Shown here: positions 56,001 through 63,810 of the stretch, piece by piece
How positions within the stretch are numbered: the stretch's first letter is position 1
Layout of the letters: each line of letters starts with the position of its first letter
The notes under the pieces: model-generated
The model's input: only the letters and a program-made list of their open reading frames with translations
What the model was told of the DNA's origin: nothing
Databases searched by the model: none
Position numbers and translations under genes: made by a program
Assembly (NCBI RefSeq): GCF_029094545.1
Contig: NZ_CP117835.1
Coordinates: 1,468,001 to 1,532,000 of the forward strand
Direction: 5' to 3'
DNA length: 64,000 bases
Source: Alkalihalophilus pseudofirmus
GTDB lineage: Bacteria > Bacillota > Bacilli > Bacillales > Bacillaceae_D

Positions 56001-56597
56001 GATCAATACACAGATGCGGTTAATGTAGTTACTGTTACTGGAAAATCCAAAAAAGCTCAACACCAAAGCCTTGCTGCAGCCATTAAAGAGTGGAGAAACT
56101 CAGGTGAATACTTCTTAGTACAAGAATTAGGAGCAACGATATTGCGAGTAGAAACCTCTATGAAGCAGGCTCTAATTACGTGGATGAGAGAGACTGAGGA
56201 GTCCATTAGAAATGAATTTACGCATTTTATGTTAGATGCTGAAGAGTTGAATGTCCAATTTGATCATCAAAGAGAACATCATATTTTCACTATAAACCCT
56301 AATGACTATCTTTCATTTTTATCTTCGTTAAAGAGCTTTTTTGAAGAAGGGGGAAGTCGTAAGCTAAAAGACCAGCTCGTATCTGACGGTACAGAAATGG
56401 CTAAAGCGTATTTGAGTCAGCTAGAAAAAGAAGTAGACAGTGAAGCAGTAGATCTTTTTGATACTCTTGAAGCAGAGATGAAAAAACAAATTTTAGACAG
56501 TCTTGACCGTGAGTATGAACGCTTAACTGTTGATATGTCAGAGCAAGAAAAGCAAGTGATTGAGACAGAGTGGAAAGAGCTGGAGGCTATCGTTTGA
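53031..56597 (+). CDS. dynA: Dynamin-like protein DynA
   Basis: A 1188-residue internally duplicated dynamin, joining two GTPase-stalk units. The first P-loop GHFSAGKST is at residues 36-44 with DTPGVDS further on; the second GAFSAGKSS is near 620-628 with VDTPGVNS. Long helical stalks follow each. B. subtilis DynA (YpbR) has this layout and tethers and fuses membranes, helping repair under phage or antibiotic stress. GGGGGAG lies 7 bases before ATG 53031. It is followed by a type A repeat. Confidence 0.95.
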   Translation: MRVDVSQRVLTEPEIQRQAMIKDKEVDERFEVAFCGHFSAGKSTILNQLLGAEVLPTSPIPTSANIIGIKNGELGLLVERMDDTEKEWTGEIPWESVREWGMNGSDIRHMTIFAPLPFMHPQSVVYDTPGVDSTDPTHQAVTMEALYTTDLIVYVMDYNHIQSETNLYFLKQLTDENKPLYIVINQVDKHDESELSFDSFKQSVLDGFKEWGIEPLDLYFTSMKVHDHPLNQFTEFKQKIKAILHYSHELIPASKKRLNESFYLSVASRIEDEKQEKMEEVIEELSENGFDKEDLGRKQSIQEELKENVQAEKMIRETFEDEWAKLTKDVTLFPYETTELCREWIESMQPQFKVGLFFAKKKTEEERELRLKKLIESTQDKVKGQLEFHVHRLFEKYDRTHLSNKEAFEDAIRQVHVNVEPEHFEKALKTGPHDREYVFTFTKDRTAYFVKELKRLAEAVIETYISGLRSHWEGERLQLEAELTRFKEIETFTTKLDDIEAEFNMEKEEYFELAASYSDQGHYESQLEAMSEREVPQDVDQSVFHHVSLPEESVIETNWDEDASEKRARFDEEEANSWLTKLTTITQSHEAPEIVDREKRKLLDRVKRYHNRSFIISLFGAFSAGKSSFANALLGDAILPVSPHPTTATVTTVKQSNSEHKNLSASVEIKTPEQLNQEIKSVAKQLDESLTLDSLVKWRPKDTQQTTSWQRTYVSYLLTLKESLKKTEWTLGETLSVSHEQLTQYVADEKYACLIHHVTIYYDCPLTKEGIVLVDTPGVNSIHGRHTNVAFTQLRESDAIFYVTYYNHAFSKSDQHFLTQMAKVNDRFSTDKLYFILNAADLASSPAELNGVRKHIHDQLVNIGIDKPRLYPLSSKKGLEAKRSTSSPDEMFERFEKAFYTETIQELKQLSFSLIQEETRTYTEQLNETLNYMNASKEERLAKQNKKKAQVTKWKKHVEDVEPISAKRRTTQEINELFLYLRERVQYVLNDQYTDAVNVVTVTGKSKKAQHQSLAAAIKEWRNSGEYFLVQELGATILRVETSMKQALITWMRETEESIRNEFTHFMLDAEELNVQFDHQREHHIFTINPNDYLSFLSSLKSFFEEGGSRKLKDQLVSDGTEMAKAYLSQLEKEVDSEAVDLFDTLEAEMKKQILDSLDREYERLTVDMSEQEKQVIETEWKELEAIV

Positions 56598-56681
56598 TTG
56601 TGAATAGCTATTCGTTACCATTATCTCAAGAGAGTAATCTTGTAAAGGTACGTTAAATCGATCGGCATAAGTAGGATGTTT

Positions 56682-56842
56682 GCCGCTCCTGAAAATATAC
56701 TTCGCTTTCCGCAGGAAGCTGCTGAGCCTCCTCGTGCTATTGCACTGTGGGGTCTCAGCCCTGCTTTACATCCTGCAGGGGTCTACGTATATTTCATCCG
56801 CTAGTTATTGCTTTGGCTTTCTTTTTGTGGAGTGATTTAGTA
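56682..56842. repeat. Dispersed repeat, type A, copy 2
   Basis: About 160 bases related to 25880-26041, same orientation. Inverted ends TGAAAATATAC (56690-56700) and GTATATTTCA (56787-56796). Between them are CGCTTTCCGC, TGAGCCTCCTCG and GGGGTCTCAG. It lies in the gap after dynA and contains no gene. Confidence 0.8.
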
Positions 56843-56883
56843 ATGATTCACCTCATTTAAAGAACAATAAAAATTTTACCCCT

Positions 56884-56922
56884 GAACAGCACCGCACACT
56901 CTTGTGTGGTGCTGTTCTTTTT
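56884..56922 (+). terminator. Terminator downstream of dynA
   Basis: GAACAGCACC and GGTGCTGTTC form a 10-bp stem, with an inner CACA/TGTG, followed by T. Confidence 0.85.
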
Positions 56923-56971
56923 ATATCCGTATATCTGTAATAACTCATTAAAGAAGGGATCTAATCATAAG

Positions 56972-57008
56972 AAAGGACACCCAACCATTGAGTGGTGGGT
57001 GTCCTTTT
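56972..57008. terminator. Terminator of ponA (bidirectional)
   Basis: AAAGGACACCCA pairs with TGGGTGTCCTTTT. It follows the ponA stop on the minus strand and has T or A runs on both sides. Confidence 0.85.
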
Positions 57009-57015
57009 CTGTTGC

Positions 57016-59682
57016 TTATTCGTCTTCTTCTTCTCTTGTCGAACTGCTGTTTGTTTCAACTTCTTCATCATCACCTGGTTCTTCAGGAGCAGGTGGGGTT
57101 TCTTCGTTACCGGAACCATCGTTGTTATTCCCATTTCCATTGCCGTTTCCGTTCCCATTATTGCCATTGTTTCCATTGTTATTTCCGTTATTGTTTCCTT
57201 CGTCTCCCTGATTGTTTTCTTCTTCATTTTCATCATCAGGATTTAGAGGTTCTTCAGTTTCTTCTTCTTCAATCGGTTCTTCTTCTAATTCTTCTTCCTC
57301 TTCAGCGCCAGTAATTGTCACTTCAGCACTTGCAGGATCACTGCGTAAGCTTGAATTATCGTTAGATACAGCAGTTACTGTGAATCGGTACGTAGCACCT
57401 GGTTCTACATCTGATAAAATAAATTGCATATCAGATCCTTGTGCGACCGTTTGCGGGCTTGAACCGTTCACACTGAGCTGCAGATCAAATGTAACTGCAT
57501 CACGTTGATTGCTCGGATAATCCCAGCTGACAATGACTTGATTTGAGCCTTCATCATAGCCTGCAGTCATATTTGTTGGTGCTTGCAAGCGAATGAACTC
57601 CTCTGATACACGAGTCGGCTCATTTCCTCGAACAAATAGTTCTTCTACAATTTCACTCCGTGGAGTAAATTCACTAGGTAGAAGTCCTGTTGAACGCTCA
57701 ACTCCAATCCGCACCACTGAGTTTGGTTGAGTGAAGTCTGGTGTTTCTATGTTACTAGAAACCTCTTCCATTACCGCTTTAAAAATACGCTGAGCTAAGC
57801 GGCGGTCTTCTTGGGATTGAAGATAATTTCCTTCATCATATTTTGTAAAACCAGCCCATACGGCTGCGGTATAGTTCGTTGTGTAGCCTGAGAACCATAC
57901 ATCAGGTACCCCGTCACGAGGGATGTTGAACTTAGTACGAGTGTCTTGTGCAAAGTTTGTTGTTCCAGTTTTACCTGCCATTGGAAGGCCAGGGATATTT
58001 GCTGTTGTACCTGTCCCATCAGTTACGGCCGTTTTCAACATATCTGTAACCATATATGCTGTGTAATCACTCATCGCTGAAGTCGGCTCAGGAGATGTAT
58101 TGATCTCTCGTCCGTCAGGGAAGACAATTTTACGCACTGTATGCGGCTTATTGTATGTCCCATTATTACCGAACGCTGCATAAGCTCCTGCAAGATCCAT
58201 CGTAGAAAACCCAGTATTAAAACCGCCAAGTCCATATGATTCAGGCATTGGCTCTTGATCAATTGGAATTCCTAGGCCTTGAGCAAAATTAGCTGCACGA
58301 TCCACTCCAACTTCCTGCAACGCTTTAACTGCTGGAACGTTTCGTGAGCGAGCCAGCGCACGGCGCATAGACATGGCACCTTCGTATGTACCGCCAAAGT
58401 TACCGAATTCTGTTCCATTACTGTACGTGTGCGCCTCATCTACTAGAACTTTTGCAGTAGACCATTGCAGGTATTCAATAGCCGGGCCGTAATCTAGGAT
58501 CGGTTTAATTGTAGAACCGGGCTGTCTCTCAATTTCAGTAGCATAGTTTAAGCCGCGCTGAATGCCTGTATCTTCCAATCCGCTTCCTATAGCTCGAATT
58601 TCACCAGTTTTTGTATCAAGCAGCGTAATCCCTGCTTGGAAAAAATCATTATCAGGATAATTTGCAATAAAGTCGTTTGTTTGAAGTACCCGTTCTACAT
58701 GCTCTTGTGCTTCAACATCTAAGGTTGTGTAAACTCGTAATCCTGAATGGTATAAATCGTGAATAGAAATCCCATCCATAGCTTCAATTTCAGAAACGAT
58801 CTGATTGTAGAAGGCTTCATATGGATAGGCTTCACGCTTTCCCGAAGGATTTAATTGGTCTTCAATTGGAATAGCTTTAGCTTGAGCTGCTTCTTCACTT
58901 GTTACTTTGCCGTGCTGCTCCATTAAAGAAATTACTAAGTTTCTGCGGCTTTCTGCAGCTTCAGGGTTTTGAGTGGGATCATAGAAGCTTGGACGTCTTG
59001 GGATCCCTGCTAATAATGCAGCATCTGCTAAAGTTAAATCTTGAATCGATTTATTGAAGTAGCTTTGAGATGCAGCTTCAACACCCCAGCCTCCAGAGCC
59101 GAGATAGATTTGGTTCATGTACATTTCAAGAATTTGATCTTTTGAATATTTTTGTTCAAGTTTAACAGCTAAATACTGTTCTTGGACTTTTCGTGTTAAT
59201 TGCTTCTGCTCATTTAAGAATAAATTCTTAACAAGCTGCTGGGTAATGGTACTAGCTCCCTCAGCTCCGAAACCATCTGTTACGTTGGCGGCTAAGGCTC
59301 CAAACATACGTCTGACATCGATACCAAAATGATCATAGAAGCGAATATCTTCAACGGCAATAAAGGCATCTTCTAGTACTTGCGGTGCATCTTGAATACT
59401 AATATTGATTCTTCGTTCTGAGGAATCAAGCTGGGAAACAAATTCATCATTTTTATCATGGATGATTAATGCTTGAGATAACTGCAAACGTTCTTCATCA
59501 AGCGGCGGGGCCCCTTGAATCATCACAAAGGCGGTTATTCCTCCGCCAAGAATCGCTAGAATCCCTAGCGTCATAATCGCAATTACAATTTTTTTAAACA
59601 AACCTTTTCTAGGCTTTTTATCTTTTTTCTTTGTTTGACGTGCTTGACGACGGCCAGCTCGTGTGTTTTGTTCTTCTGACAT
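57016..59682 (-). CDS. ponA: Penicillin-binding protein 1A/1B
   Basis: A class A PBP that polymerises and cross-links peptidoglycan. A cytoplasmic Lys/Arg-rich start, a membrane helix (about 31-54), the GT51 domain (EDIRFYDHFG, then GASTITQQLVKN) and the transpeptidase with STIK, SRN and KTGTT are intact. A fibronectin type III domain (about residues 700-790) is followed by a tail of some 95 residues rich in Glu, Asp, Asn and Gly with around 37 acidic residues and one Arg. 888 residues. AAAGGAAG precedes the ATG. Transcribed after recU. Confidence 0.96.
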   Translation of the reverse strand: MSEEQNTRAGRRQARQTKKKDKKPRKGLFKKIVIAIMTLGILAILGGGITAFVMIQGAPPLDEERLQLSQALIIHDKNDEFVSQLDSSERRINISIQDAPQVLEDAFIAVEDIRFYDHFGIDVRRMFGALAANVTDGFGAEGASTITQQLVKNLFLNEQKQLTRKVQEQYLAVKLEQKYSKDQILEMYMNQIYLGSGGWGVEAASQSYFNKSIQDLTLADAALLAGIPRRPSFYDPTQNPEAAESRRNLVISLMEQHGKVTSEEAAQAKAIPIEDQLNPSGKREAYPYEAFYNQIVSEIEAMDGISIHDLYHSGLRVYTTLDVEAQEHVERVLQTNDFIANYPDNDFFQAGITLLDTKTGEIRAIGSGLEDTGIQRGLNYATEIERQPGSTIKPILDYGPAIEYLQWSTAKVLVDEAHTYSNGTEFGNFGGTYEGAMSMRRALARSRNVPAVKALQEVGVDRAANFAQGLGIPIDQEPMPESYGLGGFNTGFSTMDLAGAYAAFGNNGTYNKPHTVRKIVFPDGREINTSPEPTSAMSDYTAYMVTDMLKTAVTDGTGTTANIPGLPMAGKTGTTNFAQDTRTKFNIPRDGVPDVWFSGYTTNYTAAVWAGFTKYDEGNYLQSQEDRRLAQRIFKAVMEEVSSNIETPDFTQPNSVVRIGVERSTGLLPSEFTPRSEIVEELFVRGNEPTRVSEEFIRLQAPTNMTAGYDEGSNQVIVSWDYPSNQRDAVTFDLQLSVNGSSPQTVAQGSDMQFILSDVEPGATYRFTVTAVSNDNSSLRSDPASAEVTITGAEEEEELEEEPIEEEETEEPLNPDDENEEENNQGDEGNNNGNNNGNNGNNGNGNGNGNGNNNDGSGNEETPPAPEEPGDDEEVETNSSSTREEEDE

Positions 59683-59776
59683 CGCAATCTTCCTTTCTAT
59701 GCATGTTAACCTTCTGCATGTTAACCTTATGCAACTTAACTCTTTTCACTTAAACCAGTTTTGCACTTGCTGCTTT

Positions 59777-60388
59777 TTACGAGAAGTAAACTTCATCAAC
59801 GATTGGCAGGTAATCAATTCGTGGATGATATCCTATTTTAATCAAATGTCCATATCTTTCAACATCGGACTTTCGTATTGATTTTCTTGAATCAGCCATT
59901 TGTTCATAAAATTTAATTAAATGCGTGGCATCTAATAAATACACTTCGTCTGTAGTTGAAAAGCGTAATAGTATAAAACAGATGCCTTGTTGTGTTAATA
60001 CTTCTTTCATATGTTTCACTTGGTGATCGTGAAAATTTTTCAAAGGAAATGACGTTTTGTTTTTTGTTTCCTTTGCTTCAAAATCAATATATCTACCTTT
60101 GTATACGCCGTTATAGTCAGTAGTAGAGGCTTGCTTAAAATATGCTTCCTTTATGACAGCAGCACTTCTTTTTGGATAATCTACCTTTACGATCTGAACG
60201 GGAGTAGGTTTCTTATGAATGACAGCTTTACCTGTCTCTAGATACCATTCATTTGTTGTATTTATATCCTCCTCTAAAGTCATCCCGCGATTACTATAGG
60301 TTATTTCGTTCGTTTTCTTTGGCAGCTTCCTGCTCTTTGGCGAAGTCTCAAATCGTTTTCCATTTGGATACCTGATTGTCATCTTCAT
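59777..60388 (-). CDS. recU: Holliday junction resolvase RecU
   Basis: Cuts Holliday junctions and modulates RecA. IRYPNGK at the start, the [10 protein letters not shown] motif, and the nuclease core [21 protein letters not shown] with the metal-binding Asp, Glu and Lys are intact. 203 residues from ATG 60388 (AAAGG 5 bases upstream); GTG 60391 and ATG 60382 are alternatives. It is the first gene of recU-ponA, separated from ponA by a gap with 15-base tandem repeats. Confidence 0.96.
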   Translation of the reverse strand: MKMTIRYPNGKRFETSPKSRKLPKKTNEITYSNRGMTLEEDINTTNEWYLETGKAVIHKKPTPVQIVKVDYPKRSAAVIKEAYFKQASTTDYNGVYKGRYIDFEAKETKNKTSFPLKNFHDHQVKHMKEVLTQQGICFILLRFSTTDEVYLLDATHLIKFYEQMADSRKSIRKSDVERYGHLIKIGYHPRIDYLPIVDEVYFS

Positions 60389-60424
60389 CACAACCTTTGT
60401 TCATCATCATGTAAGAACATGCAT

Positions 60425-60482
60425 GGAATCAAAAATATGGTAAAAGCTAGTAGGGAGATTCCATCACACAATCTTACCATAT
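60425..60482. promoter_or_regulatory. Two interleaved inverted repeats in the recU-yppC divergent gap
   Basis: GGAATC (60425-60430) pairs with GATTCC (60457-60462), and ATATGGTAA (60435-60443) with TTACCATAT (60474-60482), so the two repeats cross each other. A TATAAT follows at 60485-60490. This may be an operator for both genes; no known regulator motif is recognised. Confidence 0.4.
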
Positions 60483-60587
60483 CTTATAATGAACTGGGTA
60501 GATAGTAATTTTGGATGTTATGTGACAAATAAAATGTACGATATCAAGATGATAAGATCCTATGAAATCGAAAGCAGGATAAAATAT

Positions 60588-61541
60588 ATGACTATATCTA
60601 CGAATGAACTTCAATTAATAAAGAAGTCTGTTGAAAAACATAACAGAGATAATATTAGCCGAACAAAAGCATATGAACGCTTTTATGAGAGAAACCCAGA
60701 GATCAGATGGGCAATGCTTGCGGGAATTGTTTCTAGAAACGCCGGCTGGAATATGACGGATTTATCGAGTAAATGGTTTCAAGGTATTCTTGACAAAAAC
60801 TCTCGTGCTACTATTTTTGCCATGTACGAGCGAGCAAATTGGATCATTTTCCAAGACGCTTACCCACAACTTCTACTATATGAATGGGCGAAGAAAAAAC
60901 AACTACCCGTTTTTGAACAATTAAAGACATTTCACGTATCCGAATTTATGAGACAGGAATGGGAAATATTTTGGGAAGCAAGGGATGAAGTGAGGTTATG
61001 TACTTCCTTAATTATTAATGAACAACAATTGTTAGAGTTAGAAGTAATGAGCAGCGGGCTTTTTCAAAAAAATGTGTTCCATACATTGCGCTATCAACTG
61101 GAGGAACATGCGCATTTCAGCTATGTTCTTCTGCCCACGATGAACGGATCCATTTATGGTCAGTATGTCCGGAATTTTACTCATGTTAATCAACGAATTG
61201 AACTGGGAAAAAGGTTGGCGATGATTTTATTTCACCCTGTAGTTCATAAAGATATCTTACAATTTACGCGAAAAGTTGAACATACTGGTTTAAGAAGAGA
61301 CTATGAGCGAATATGTGAGATCACATCCCCTAATACAAGCCCTATGCTGCGCGTTTTACATCCGGTCTATCATCATAAGCCTCCTAAAGGACTGGATTGG
61401 TTTTCCTCCCGGAAGCCGCTTTCTCCTTTATTTAAGCGGGTAAAAGAAACAAGGCCTGAGGAAATCAGGGAATGGGTCCATACGAAGAGGGTAGAACTTT
61501 ATTGGATTTATAAGTGGGGGCAACTATTTATGCATAAATAA
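60588..61541 (+). CDS. yppC: DUF2515 family protein YppC
   Basis: A soluble protein of about 317 residues with no known function, recognised by its place opposite recU-ponA. The helical N-terminal half has RTKAYERFYERNPEIRWA. I chose ATG 60588 because GCAGGA lies 8 bases upstream; the frame is open to ATG 60489 but the earlier starts lack a site. It ends at a terminator shared with sspM. Confidence 0.82.
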   Translation: MTISTNELQLIKKSVEKHNRDNISRTKAYERFYERNPEIRWAMLAGIVSRNAGWNMTDLSSKWFQGILDKNSRATIFAMYERANWIIFQDAYPQLLLYEWAKKKQLPVFEQLKTFHVSEFMRQEWEIFWEARDEVRLCTSLIINEQQLLELEVMSSGLFQKNVFHTLRYQLEEHAHFSYVLLPTMNGSIYGQYVRNFTHVNQRIELGKRLAMILFHPVVHKDILQFTRKVEHTGLRRDYERICEITSPNTSPMLRVLHPVYHHKPPKGLDWFSSRKPLSPLFKRVKETRPEEIREWVHTKRVELYWIYKWGQLFMHK

Positions 61542-61575
61542 AAACCGAGTTCGCTTATAGGAACTCGGCTTTTTC
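61542..61575. terminator. Shared terminator of yppC and sspM
   Basis: ACCGAGTTC (61544-61552) pairs with GAACTCGG (61561-61568), with A-rich and T-rich flanks. Confidence 0.82.
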
Positions 61576-61579
61576 TTGC

Positions 61580-61705
61580 TTACTCGGCAGGACGATTAGG
61601 TCCTCCTAATTTTTTATCTCCAGTATAACCAGAATCTTTTTGGTGTTCTCTTTTTGGTGCTTGGTCTTTTTGGTTCAGTTTTTTATTCGTGTTATTTTGC
61701 TGCAT
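61580..61705 (-). CDS. sspM: Small acid-soluble spore protein M
   Basis: A 41-residue, very polar protein on the minus strand. Its C-terminal KKLGGPNRP is the signature of SspM, a minor spore protein made in the forespore; the B. subtilis protein is 34 residues and lies in this same neighbourhood. GGAGGG is 6 bases before the ATG. It converges on yppC. A CATACTA close upstream resembles a sigma-G -10 but no good -35 is seen. Confidence 0.85.
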   Translation of the reverse strand: MQQNNTNKKLNQKDQAPKREHQKDSGYTGDKKLGGPNRPAE

Positions 61706-61923
61706 GCTAATCCCTCCTTAAAAATAGTATGCCTATGATAAATAATTAGATGTACACCCCGTATAAAGTTTTACACGTATCGTCAAAATTAGACGTTTCT
61801 AAACTCGATGTGTATTTTTTTAACCTTCTTTGCCGAATGGATTCTAGTTTTGTCATCATGCAGGTTTAGAGAAGATAAAGAACGAATTTTCAACTTAGAA
61901 CTTTAAACGGGAGGGGACGTCTT

Positions 61924-62484
61924 ATGGAAATGACGATGAAAACAAAAGAGGTTTCAGAGCAGTTAGGGGTAAATCCGACAACCATTCAACGCTGGATGAA
62001 GTTCTTTAATATTCACTGTGAGACAAATGAACATGGTCACTACTTTTTTACTGATGAACAGCTTGTTGTATTAAAAACAATCCAAGCACAGCTTCAAGAA
62101 GGCAAAAAAATGAAAGAAGTGGACTTAAGTGAATACTCATCGATCATTTCTAAGAGTCCATCAACGGATACAAAGATCCAAAAGCAAACTAAAGCAGTAA
62201 ACGTCCATGCTGGGGTATATGAAGAAAAGCTTGAAAATGTGCTGAAACGAGTAGAGGACCTTGAAGCTGAACTTTCTAAAAAAGCAGATGAAGTGGTAAG
62301 TTATCAATTATTAAAGCACCGTTCGGAAATTGAAAATATGATGAAAATGCTTCAAAAGCTGGAGGCTAGGATTGATAAAATGGAGGAAAAAGTAACACCA
62401 GACGAGGAAGTGGAATTACCGGTTGCAGCTGGGGCAGAACCGAAAAGAAAGTGGAGGTCGTTTAAGCAGATGTTTTCCTTTTAA
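61924..62484 (+). CDS. racA: RacA-like chromosome-anchoring protein
   Basis: A 186-residue protein with an N-terminal MerR-type helix-turn-helix (TKEVSEQLGVNPTTIQRWMK, residues 7-26), a coiled coil (about 95-155, with KADEVVSYQLLKHRSEIE) and a basic tail (KRKWRSFKQ). RacA binds origin-proximal DNA and ties it to the pole via DivIVA in sporulation; the layout fits. B. subtilis racA lies elsewhere on the chromosome, so position does not support the name. GGGAGGGG precedes the ATG. A related MerR coiled-coil regulator is the alternative. Confidence 0.72.
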   Translation: MEMTMKTKEVSEQLGVNPTTIQRWMKFFNIHCETNEHGHYFFTDEQLVVLKTIQAQLQEGKKMKEVDLSEYSSIISKSPSTDTKIQKQTKAVNVHAGVYEEKLENVLKRVEDLEAELSKKADEVVSYQLLKHRSEIENMMKMLQKLEARIDKMEEKVTPDEEVELPVAAGAEPKRKWRSFKQMFSF

Positions 62485-62526
62485 CCCTTATCGTCATTTG
62501 CTATGATAAGGGAGAGGTGAGGAAGA

Positions 62527-62919
62527 ATGCTTTCCAAAGAAGAATTAGATTTAAAAACATACAACGAAGAACTTCTTCGTCTAAATGAAGAAGCAGAATC
62601 TTATTATATAAATCAGGTTCGAAAAGAAGGATATGAACCTGATTTTTTTGGTGTGGTAAAACCATTTGCTGATCGCGTTAAAGAAACAAGCGAAAATTGG
62701 AAGCCGCTTGCAGAAGCGTTTGTGTTGAAAACAAAGCCTAAGCATTTATATCCGATCCAAATCACTCACACGTTTGATAATTTAGAAGTGGTGGCGATTA
62801 AATCCTTTTATCCAAAAACAGGGTTGAAAAAGCAAATTGAAACCTTTAAATCGGTTGCGTTTGTCCTCAATCAGTTAAATCAATTGCTCGATGAAGAACA
62901 GGATACAACCCATCATTAA
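62527..62919 (+). CDS. yppE: DUF1798 family protein YppE
   Basis: A 130-residue helical, soluble protein of unknown function. It occupies the same place as B. subtilis yppE near sspM. GAGAGGTGAGG precedes the ATG. It begins about 40 bases after racA-like and ends upstream of the sulfurtransferase start. Confidence 0.82.
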   Translation: MLSKEELDLKTYNEELLRLNEEAESYYINQVRKEGYEPDFFGVVKPFADRVKETSENWKPLAEAFVLKTKPKHLYPIQITHTFDNLEVVAIKSFYPKTGLKKQIETFKSVAFVLNQLNQLLDEEQDTTHH

Positions 62920-62944
62920 AAAGACGGTAAGGAGCTGGATACAG

Positions 62945-63793
62945 ATGAATCAAAACCTGCCATTTATTAAAACAGCTAAAGAGGTCAAAAGCTTAATAGA
63001 GGATGGGGCTTCGCTCCGTTTAATTGATTGCAGAACAAAGCTTGGTGACCCAAGTGATGGCCGCCGAAGGTATGAAGAAAGTCATCTTCCTAATGCGGCT
63101 TACGTGGATCTTGAAGGGGATCTGACTGGCGAGAAAGGAGAGCATGGCGGCAGACATCCATTGCCAACGCCTGAAGCACTAGGGGAGATGTTCAGCCACT
63201 TAGGAATTGACAAAGAAACAATGGTCGTTGCGTATGATGATGAGGGCGGTGCATTTGCTTCTAGACTGTGGTGGATGTTATCTTATGTCGGCCATGAAAA
63301 CGTCTATATATTAAATGGCGGATTTAAAGAGTGGACGGAGCACGGCTTTCCTGTTACAAAAGAAAAACCTGTTTTCACAAAGAAGGACTTTTCTGTAAAT
63401 GTACAGCCGCATATGACGATTTCAAAAGAAGAAGTAGCCGCATCGCTTAATGAGGCTATTCTGATTGACTCTAGGGAGCTTGCAAGGTATCAAGGGATTT
63501 CAGAGCCTGTTGATAAGAAAGCGGGCCGGATTCCAGGAGCGGTTCATGGCTTCTGGAAGGAAAACTTAGATGAATCTGGAATGTGGAAAGATGAACATCG
63601 TTTAAGAGAACGTTTTGCTGATCTGCATTTTGATGAAGAAATTATCGTCTACTGTGGTTCTGGCGTCACGGCTTGCCCGAATATTCTAGCTCTAAAGGGC
63701 TTAGGTTATCAAAATGTAAAACTGTACCCAGGCAGCTGGAGTGATTGGATTACCTATCCGGATGCCCCGATAGAAAAAGAACCGCAATCATAA
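62945..63793 (+). CDS. Two-domain rhodanese, 3-mercaptopyruvate/thiosulfate sulfurtransferase
   Basis: A 282-residue tandem rhodanese. The N-terminal domain (residues 1-135) lacks the catalytic loop; the C-terminal domain carries the Cys237 loop CGSGVTAC. CGSGVT is usual for mercaptopyruvate and thiosulfate sulfurtransferases and the sequence cannot separate the two. ATG 62945 has AAGGAG 10 bases upstream; the frame is open to 62891 inside yppE, which is rejected. Its last codons are part of the terminator stem. Confidence 0.92.
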   Translation: MNQNLPFIKTAKEVKSLIEDGASLRLIDCRTKLGDPSDGRRRYEESHLPNAAYVDLEGDLTGEKGEHGGRHPLPTPEALGEMFSHLGIDKETMVVAYDDEGGAFASRLWWMLSYVGHENVYILNGGFKEWTEHGFPVTKEKPVFTKKDFSVNVQPHMTISKEEVAASLNEAILIDSRELARYQGISEPVDKKAGRIPGAVHGFWKENLDESGMWKDEHRLRERFADLHFDEEIIVYCGSGVTACPNILALKGLGYQNVKLYPGSWSDWITYPDAPIEKEPQS

Positions 63794-63810
63794 ATTGCGG
63801 TTCTTTTTTT
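63779..63810 (+). terminator. Terminator built on the sulfurtransferase stop codon
   Basis: GAACCGCAAT (63779-63788) and ATTGCGGTTC (63794-63803) form a perfect 10-bp stem; the TAA stop is in the 5-base loop, and a T-run follows. Confidence 0.9.

Noticed and set aside
57212-57508. Ser-rich frames opposite ponA
   Set aside because: They are the antisense of the Glu/Asn-rich PBP1A tail and have no start signals.
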